This document shows positions 5,645-8,500 of a DNA stretch of 8,500 nucleotides, one piece after another (within the stretch, counting starts at the first letter, position 1; every line of letters starts with the position of its first letter). The notes beneath the pieces were generated by a model. That model made no database searches and was not told the origin of the DNA. It saw only the letters and a program-made list of their open reading frames with translations. The translations under genes and the position numbers were made by a program. Source of the DNA: Methanosarcinaceae archaeon (lineage in GTDB: Archaea > Halobacteriota > Methanosarcinia > Methanosarcinales > Methanosarcinaceae); the NCBI GenBank assembly GCA_016926455.1, contig JAFGOO010000203.1:1-8500 (forward strand), given 5' to 3'.

Positions 5645-6477
5645 CAAACGAAGTACATAGTGCAGAAAGCTTACTGAATGCAAAACCTGAAGAACCAAAG
5701 ATTATTACGAATTTACGGGGTGTCAAGAACAAAATCATGGTGATGAGTGGTAAGGGAGGTGTTGGAAAAAGTACTGTTGCAGCCAATCTTGCAGCTTCCC
5801 TTGCTCAGCGAGGGTATAATGTGGGTCTACTAGATGCTGACATTCATGGACCTACCATTCCCAAGATGTTTGGAATCGGGAACTTAAAACCTAAAGTTGA
5901 AGAAGCTGGATTGATTCCTGTTAGTGTATCCTCGAACCTCAAGGTGATGTCAATTGGATTCTTTTTAGATGACAAAGATACACCTGTTATCTGGCGTGGA
6001 CCTGCAAAGATGGGTGCTATCAAGCAGTTTCTGGAGCAAGTATCTTGGGGAAAACTAGATTTCCTTATCATCGACCTGCCGCCAGGGACAGGTGACGAGC
6101 CGCTAAGCATCGCACAGTTGATACCTGACTGTGACGGTGCTGTTGTGGTAACTACTCCGCAGGATGTGGCGCTTCTAAGTGTCAGGAAATCCATCAATTT
6201 TGTGAACACCGTGAAAATTCCGATTATAGGACTAGTGGAAAATATGAGCGGCATCATCTGTCCTCATTGCAATGAAAAAATAGACGTGTTTGGAAGCGGT
6301 GGCGTCTCTAAGGCCGCATCTGACTTTGGTATTCTTGTTCTTGGAACACTACCCATAGAACCCGATATTGCTGCGAAAGGTGACAGTGGAAGCGTATTTT
6401 CTGATGCAGAGGGCAAATCGGAATGGCATAAGAATTTCGAGAAAATCGTTGATGTTGTTGCCAAACTGAATGAGTGA
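5641..6477 (+). CDS. Mrp/NBP35 family iron-sulfur cluster carrier ATPase
   Basis: The 278-residue protein shows the MinD/Mrp deviant Walker A GKGGVGKST (37-45), 'LLDADIHGPTIPKMFG' (64-78), 'WRGPAKMGAIKQFL' (118-131), Walker B 'FLIIDLPPGTGDEP' (141-154) and the diagnostic 'ENMSGIICPHC' with C207 and C210, the CxxC that holds a bridging [4Fe-4S] cluster between subunits in Mrp/ApbC/NBP35 proteins. It is a cytosolic ATP-dependent Fe-S scaffold/carrier. It lacks an N-terminal MIP18/DUF59 domain, as is normal for archaeal forms. AAGGAG lies eight bases upstream of the ATG; the 4-base overlap with DUF134 means coupled translation. Association with NifX and ferredoxin-MinD genes matches the Desulfovibrio orange-protein cluster. 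The stop is followed within about ten bases by a tnpB relic, and no terminator is apparent. Confidence 0.94.
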   Translation: MTNEVHSAESLLNAKPEEPKIITNLRGVKNKIMVMSGKGGVGKSTVAANLAASLAQRGYNVGLLDADIHGPTIPKMFGIGNLKPKVEEAGLIPVSVSSNLKVMSIGFFLDDKDTPVIWRGPAKMGAIKQFLEQVSWGKLDFLIIDLPPGTGDEPLSIAQLIPDCDGAVVVTTPQDVALLSVRKSINFVNTVKIPIIGLVENMSGIICPHCNEKIDVFGSGGVSKAASDFGILVLGTLPIEPDIAAKGDSGSVFSDAEGKSEWHKNFEKIVDVVAKLNE

Positions 6478-6615
6478 GACGTTAACTCAAAAAAAGAATG
6501 TGCTAATGTAGCTAAACCTAATAAAATAATACGTGACAAGAGAAATGATTATAATCATAAATTAGTCGAAAAGATGTCTATGATCATAGTTTGATAGTAT
6601 TTAAAGATTTATTGG

Positions 6616-6741
6616 ACTCTGTAGAAAACATGTCAAAATCAGTATCATCCGGATATTCAGTTACTAATAATAGTTGGAAATATGTTTGAAAATATTATTA
6701 TCTCGAATAAACATTTGGATATCGAGGATTTCTACAGAGCC
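6616..6741. mobile_element. MITE-like insertion of about 126 bp inside the tnpB relic
   Basis: CTCTGTAGAAA (6617-6627) is repeated as an exact inverted copy TTTCTACAGAG (6729-6739). TATTGG flanks it on both sides (6610-6615 and 6745-6750), consistent with a target duplication that may originally have been longer (right copy GAATATTGG). The insertion splits the TnpB 'KDL | NIGNM' motif, so removing it restores the protein order, which independently supports an insertion. It has no coding capacity. Similar CTCTGTAGAAA-type ends occur on methanogen insertion sequences as I recall, but I cannot name the family. Confidence 0.65.
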
Positions 6742-6801
6742 GAATATTGGTAACATGATACAAAATTCAGAATTATAAAAGTCAATATTTGATGCGGCTT
6801 A

Positions 6802-6944
6802 AATTATAGTTAAGTACAGAACAAATATTAAAAATAAAATTATGAATTTTCAAATAATAATGACCATACTTTGCGAAAATGAGTGTTAAAATCGTTCCAA
6901 TGTTATGAAAATAAGTCAAAAACATAAGGTATTTAACTATAATT
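6802..6944. mobile_element. Second inverted-repeat element of about 143 bp inside the tnpB relic
   Basis: AATTATAGTTAAGTAC (6802-6817) and GTATTTAACTATAATT (6929-6944) are inverted copies matching at 15 of 16 positions, including 12 perfect outer bases. The pair sits between the TnpB pieces 'KSIFDAA' and 'YKAEEA', which in intact proteins are separated by only about ten residues. The inside is AT-rich and non-coding. No clear target duplication is visible and a few TnpB codons seem lost at the junction, so this could also be a deletion derivative of a larger insertion sequence. Confidence 0.5.
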
Positions 6945-7190
6945 ATTCAAAATACAAAGCTGAAGAGGCTTGTAACGTTTCAAATTGGCTGATTCATGCA
7001 ACACATCACAAAAATGCAGTTATTATGGTGCTAAAGTCGAAAAATCACTTGTTACAAGGATTATAATTGTCATCATTGTGGATTATTATTAGATAAAGTT
7101 CAGAATGCTCCTATAAACATTCTTTATCTTGTCGTAGGAGTTAAATGCCTGCGGAGTTGAATCGTTGGACTTGGCAACGAAATAAGGACG

Positions 7191-7218
7191 CCACCTGTTT
7201 TAAAGGGTGGTAGTTCAC
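7191..7218 (+). repeat. IS200/IS605-type right end of the tnpB relic (hairpin plus TAGTTCAC)
   Basis: CCACC (7191-7195) pairs with GGTGG (7206-7210) and is followed by TAGTTCAC (7211-7218), the same terminus as at 80-87. It lies six bases after the tnpB tail stop, the expected place for the transposon right end and for the 3' hairpin of an omega RNA. Unlike the coding part, the hairpin is undamaged. Confidence 0.6.
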
Positions 7219-7256
7219 ATTAAGATTTGAAAGGATAAATGAAAGATTAACTTCGG

Positions 7257-7270
7257 ATAATTAATATGTG
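7257..7270 (+). promoter_or_regulatory. Possible TATA element for the DUF169 gene
   Basis: An ATAATTAATATGTG stretch lies about 40-50 bases before the start codon. A start site about 25 bases further on (near 7289) would give a short leader containing the GAGGT ribosome site. The match to an archaeal TATA box is loose and the region is AT-rich throughout, so this is tentative. Confidence 0.25.
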
Positions 7271-7295
7271 TGAAATAATCATTAGTATATTTGTA

Positions 7296-7300
7296 GAGGT
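7296..7300 (+). promoter_or_regulatory. Ribosome binding site fixing the DUF169 start at 7307
   Basis: GAGGT directly abuts the first possible ATG (7301), which is too close, but is six bases from the second ATG at 7307. The second start is therefore preferred. Confidence 0.65.
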
Positions 7301-7306
7301 ATGAGA

Positions 7307-8008
7307 ATGGACTATAAAGAAATGTCAGATAAACTTGTGAAGCTACTTGACCTTAACGGAAAACCCGTAGCTATATCACTACTGAAACGAAAAGGAGATA
7401 TTCCCAAGGGCTTAAAGGAAATCACTGAACCCAGAAGATACTGCCAGATGTTACAGGACGCAAGATTCAACGATGTTGTAACCCTTGCAACTAAAGACAC
7501 TCATGCATGCAAAGGCGGTGCTGCAGCCATCGGTTTGGAGGATTATCCTGAAAATATTAAAAACGGAACGCTGTATTTTGAAAAGTTGAATAAGGAGATT
7601 TCACTGGGAGTTGCAAAACGTGTTGTTGACAATATGCCACGACCTGTACCCGGTTCAACAGTTGCAACGGTTGTTGCACCACTGGATAAAACTCCTACAA
7701 ATCCTGACGTAATCATAGTCATTGGGAATACCCTTGCTATCAGACGGATTGCACAGGCTCACATTTACCGGCATGGTGGGCGAATGACCGCAAACTTTGC
7801 TGGCATCCAGTCAACATGTGCAGATTCAACAGGTTCGCCGTACATCACAGGAAATATAAATATCTCCATCGGTTGTGATGGGGCTGCCAAGAATGCGGGT
7901 CTTAAGGATGACGAAATGGTTATTGGCATACCTGCAGAAATGCTCGAAGATATCGTAAACATCCTCGCTGAGCGCGCGCCTGGCTGGGATAACTGGATGA
8001 GATCATAA
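7307..8008 (+). CDS. DUF169 family protein
   Basis: This 233-residue soluble protein belongs to DUF169 (COG2043), recognised by 'GKPVAISLLK' (19-27), 'RRYCQMLQDARF' (43-54), 'HACKGGAAAIGL' (66-77), 'ATVVAPLDKTPTNPDVIIVIGN' (120-141, central hydrophobic strand), 'CADSTGSPYITGNINISIGCDGAAKNAG' (171-198) and 'EMVIGIPAEML' (203-213). Four cysteines (C46, C68, C171, C190) sit in these blocks and may form a metal or Fe-S site. The family is common in anaerobic archaea and bacteria; its function is not established as far as I know. It stands alone on the plus strand between transposon relics, with its own terminator, so membership of the NifX/MinD locus is uncertain. Confidence 0.9.
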   Translation: MDYKEMSDKLVKLLDLNGKPVAISLLKRKGDIPKGLKEITEPRRYCQMLQDARFNDVVTLATKDTHACKGGAAAIGLEDYPENIKNGTLYFEKLNKEISLGVAKRVVDNMPRPVPGSTVATVVAPLDKTPTNPDVIIVIGNTLAIRRIAQAHIYRHGGRMTANFAGIQSTCADSTGSPYITGNINISIGCDGAAKNAGLKDDEMVIGIPAEMLEDIVNILAERAPGWDNWMRS

Positions 8009-8018
8009 AGTTGTTATT

Positions 8019-8069
8019 ATGATGTTTTGTGGATTTGAATCTCTCCACTTAGCATCATTTTTTTATTTT
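8019..8069 (+). terminator. Stem-loop with T-tract after the DUF169 gene
   Basis: ATGATG (8019-8024) pairs with CATCAT (8053-8058) and, further in, GTGGA (8029-8033) pairs with TCCAC (8044-8048). Seven T residues (8058-8064) and another T-rich run follow at once. This is a convincing terminator starting 11 bases after the stop codon; archaeal termination would use the T-tract itself. A weaker 7 bp dyad (8002-8008 with 8017-8023) overlaps the stop codon and the outer stem. Confidence 0.6.
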
Positions 8070-8094
8070 ACGAATGAAGGGGCGTAGGGATAGA

Positions 8095-8127
8095 GAAAGA
8101 CCGTGTTCTTTAGACATGGGATGACTC
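8095..8127 (+). repeat. Possible IS200/IS605-type end hairpin
   Basis: CCGTG (8101-8105) pairs with CATGG (8115-8119, one G-T) and is followed by GATGACTC, a layout like the two TAGTTCAC hairpins in this window. One frame through it reads 'RERPCSLDMG' then stop, resembling a TnpB tail. It may be the right end of a further, lost copy or the left end of the tnpB relic starting at 8199; I cannot decide between them. Confidence 0.35.
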
Positions 8128-8198
8128 TTATTTCTCCTTTTAGTTGATACTAAAAATCAGCAAAATTTTCTTAATAAAATAGTACGATATACTTAATT

Positions 8199-8500
8199 AT
8201 GAGTAAGACACACAAGTTTCGTATATATCCTAACAAAATCTAGGAAAAAAAGATGGAGCGGAGCTCGGAGTTATGCAGGCAGGTGTATAACCGGACACTT
8301 GCAGAACAAAAGCAAGTTTATGAAGAATCAGGAAAAACGTTATCCAAATACACACTGAACAAACTACTTCCATAATGGGAGAAAGAAAATCCCGAATACA
8401 AAGAAGTGTTCTGATTTCATTCACAAATTAAGCCGAGATCTGGTGGGCAACTATTCCTTTATTGCTTTTGAAGATTTGAACATTAAAGGGATGCTCAAAA
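8199..8500 (+). pseudogene. tnpB: TnpB relic with nonsense codons and a large internal deletion (runs off the window)
   Basis: From the ATG at 8199 the frame reads 'MSKTHKFRIYPNKI', stop (8241-8243), then 'MERSSELCRQVYNRTLAEQKQVYEESGKTLSKYTLNKLLP'-type sequence, stop (8373-8375), then 'WEKENPEYKEVF'. This is the N-terminal helix-turn-helix/REC-like part of TnpB. At 8410 it jumps to another frame reading 'DFIHKLSRDL...NYSFIAFEDLNIKGM', the RuvC-II block with the catalytic Glu intact. In a normal ~370-420 residue TnpB more than 100 residues, including the RuvC-I Asp, lie between these parts, so they have been deleted. It is a different copy from the relic at 6484-7185, because both contain the 'HKL...DLNI.NM' region. 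Confidence 0.8.

Larger units (their letters stand above)
6484..7185 (+). pseudogene. tnpB: Decayed C-terminal half of a TnpB gene (IS200/IS605 type), split by two small elements
   Basis: This gene-free 800-base gap is mostly a TnpB relic read across several frames. 'NVAKPNKIIRDKRNDYNHKLVEK' lies in frame 1 at 6505-6573, in pieces matching the helical region before RuvC-II. 'YDHSLIVFKDL' (6579-6611) then 'NIGNMIQN' (6743-6766) reassemble the 'FEDLNI.NM' RuvC-II block, with the catalytic Glu replaced by Lys. Next come 'KSIFDAA' (6779-6799), 'YKAEEA' (6953-6970), 'DSCNTSQKCSYYG' (6991-7029) and 'YNCHHCGLLLDKVQNA' (7062-7106), the zinc ribbon and RuvC-III Asp region; one zinc Cys is Tyr. The tail 'NACGVESLDLATK' stops at 7183-7185. 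Multiple frameshifts and stops make it non-functional. The N-terminal half is missing; homology begins about ten bases after the mrp stop. Motif matching is from memory of the family. Confidence 0.8.

Noticed and set aside
5844..6257. 137-codon open frame antisense to the mrp-like gene
   Set aside because: It is fully contained opposite a strongly conserved gene, has no ribosome site and no recognisable domain.
5598..6489. 11 bp direct repeat ACGTTAACTCA at the end of the DUF134 gene (5598-5608) and just after the mrp stop (6479-6489)
   Set aside because: Several exact 11-mers are expected by chance in a window of this size, and DUF134-mrp is a coupled ancestral pair, so an insertion of mrp is unlikely.
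6545..6589. Two perfect palindromes, ATGATTATAATCAT and CTATGATCATAG, downstream of mrp
   Set aside because: Both fall inside recognisable TnpB coding remnants (RNDYNHKL and YDHS) in very AT-rich DNA, so coding ancestry explains them better than an operator or terminator.
6484..7218. Possible CRISPR array or small-RNA cluster in the AT-rich gap
   Set aside because: There are no regularly spaced direct repeats; the inverted repeats and TnpB motifs account for the visible structure.
8230..8424. 64-codon minus-strand frame in the right-hand relic
   Set aside because: It lies opposite clear TnpB remnants and shows no supporting signal.

Overview
The window looks like archaeal chromosome from a methanogen, most likely a methylotrophic member of the Methanosarcinales (a Methanolobus, Methanococcoides or Methanomethylovorans-like organism). 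The case rests on archaeal TATA-type boxes, strong GGAGGTGA-type ribosome binding sites, AT-rich intergenic DNA, gene families typical of anaerobes (DUF134, DUF169, DUF1847, NifX-like proteins, ferredoxin-containing MinD ATPases) and several decayed IS200/IS605-type tnpB elements of a kind common in that order. The genus is an inference.

Positions 99-6477 hold one coherent locus made of two divergent transcription units around a ~130 bp promoter region. Leftward from 5180 run seven tightly packed genes: two small NifX-like proteins, a cation diffusion facilitator (CDF) transporter fused to a third NifX-like domain, two paralogous MinD-type ATPases each with two [4Fe-4S] motifs, a cysteine-rich DUF1847 protein and a metallo-beta-lactamase-fold protein. 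Rightward from 5315 run a DUF134 DNA-binding protein and an Mrp/NBP35-type iron-sulfur carrier ATPase with a 4 bp overlap. No nifHDK is visible. The gene set and divergent layout recall the orange-protein (ORP) complex of Desulfovibrio, where NifX-like proteins carry a Mo/Cu-sulfide cluster and work with paired ferredoxin-MinD ATPases and an Mrp protein. My reading is a metal or metal-sulfur cluster assembly and delivery system: NifX-like domains hold the cluster, MinD/Mrp ATPases load or transfer it, the CDF-NifX fusion links it to metal transport, and DUF134 is the likely regulator.

The right part is a graveyard of IS200/IS605-type elements around a single DUF169 gene (7307-8008, with a good stem-loop/T-tract terminator). 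From just after the mrp stop to 7218 lies the C-terminal half of a tnpB gene, readable in several frames and split by two short inverted-repeat elements (about 126 and 143 bp). Its right-end hairpin and terminal TAGTTCAC recur at 59-87, where another tnpB tail abuts the 3' end of the leftward operon. A third tnpB copy, with nonsense codons and a large internal deletion, starts at 8199 and runs off the window. The metal locus is therefore bounded on both sides by TnpB relics.
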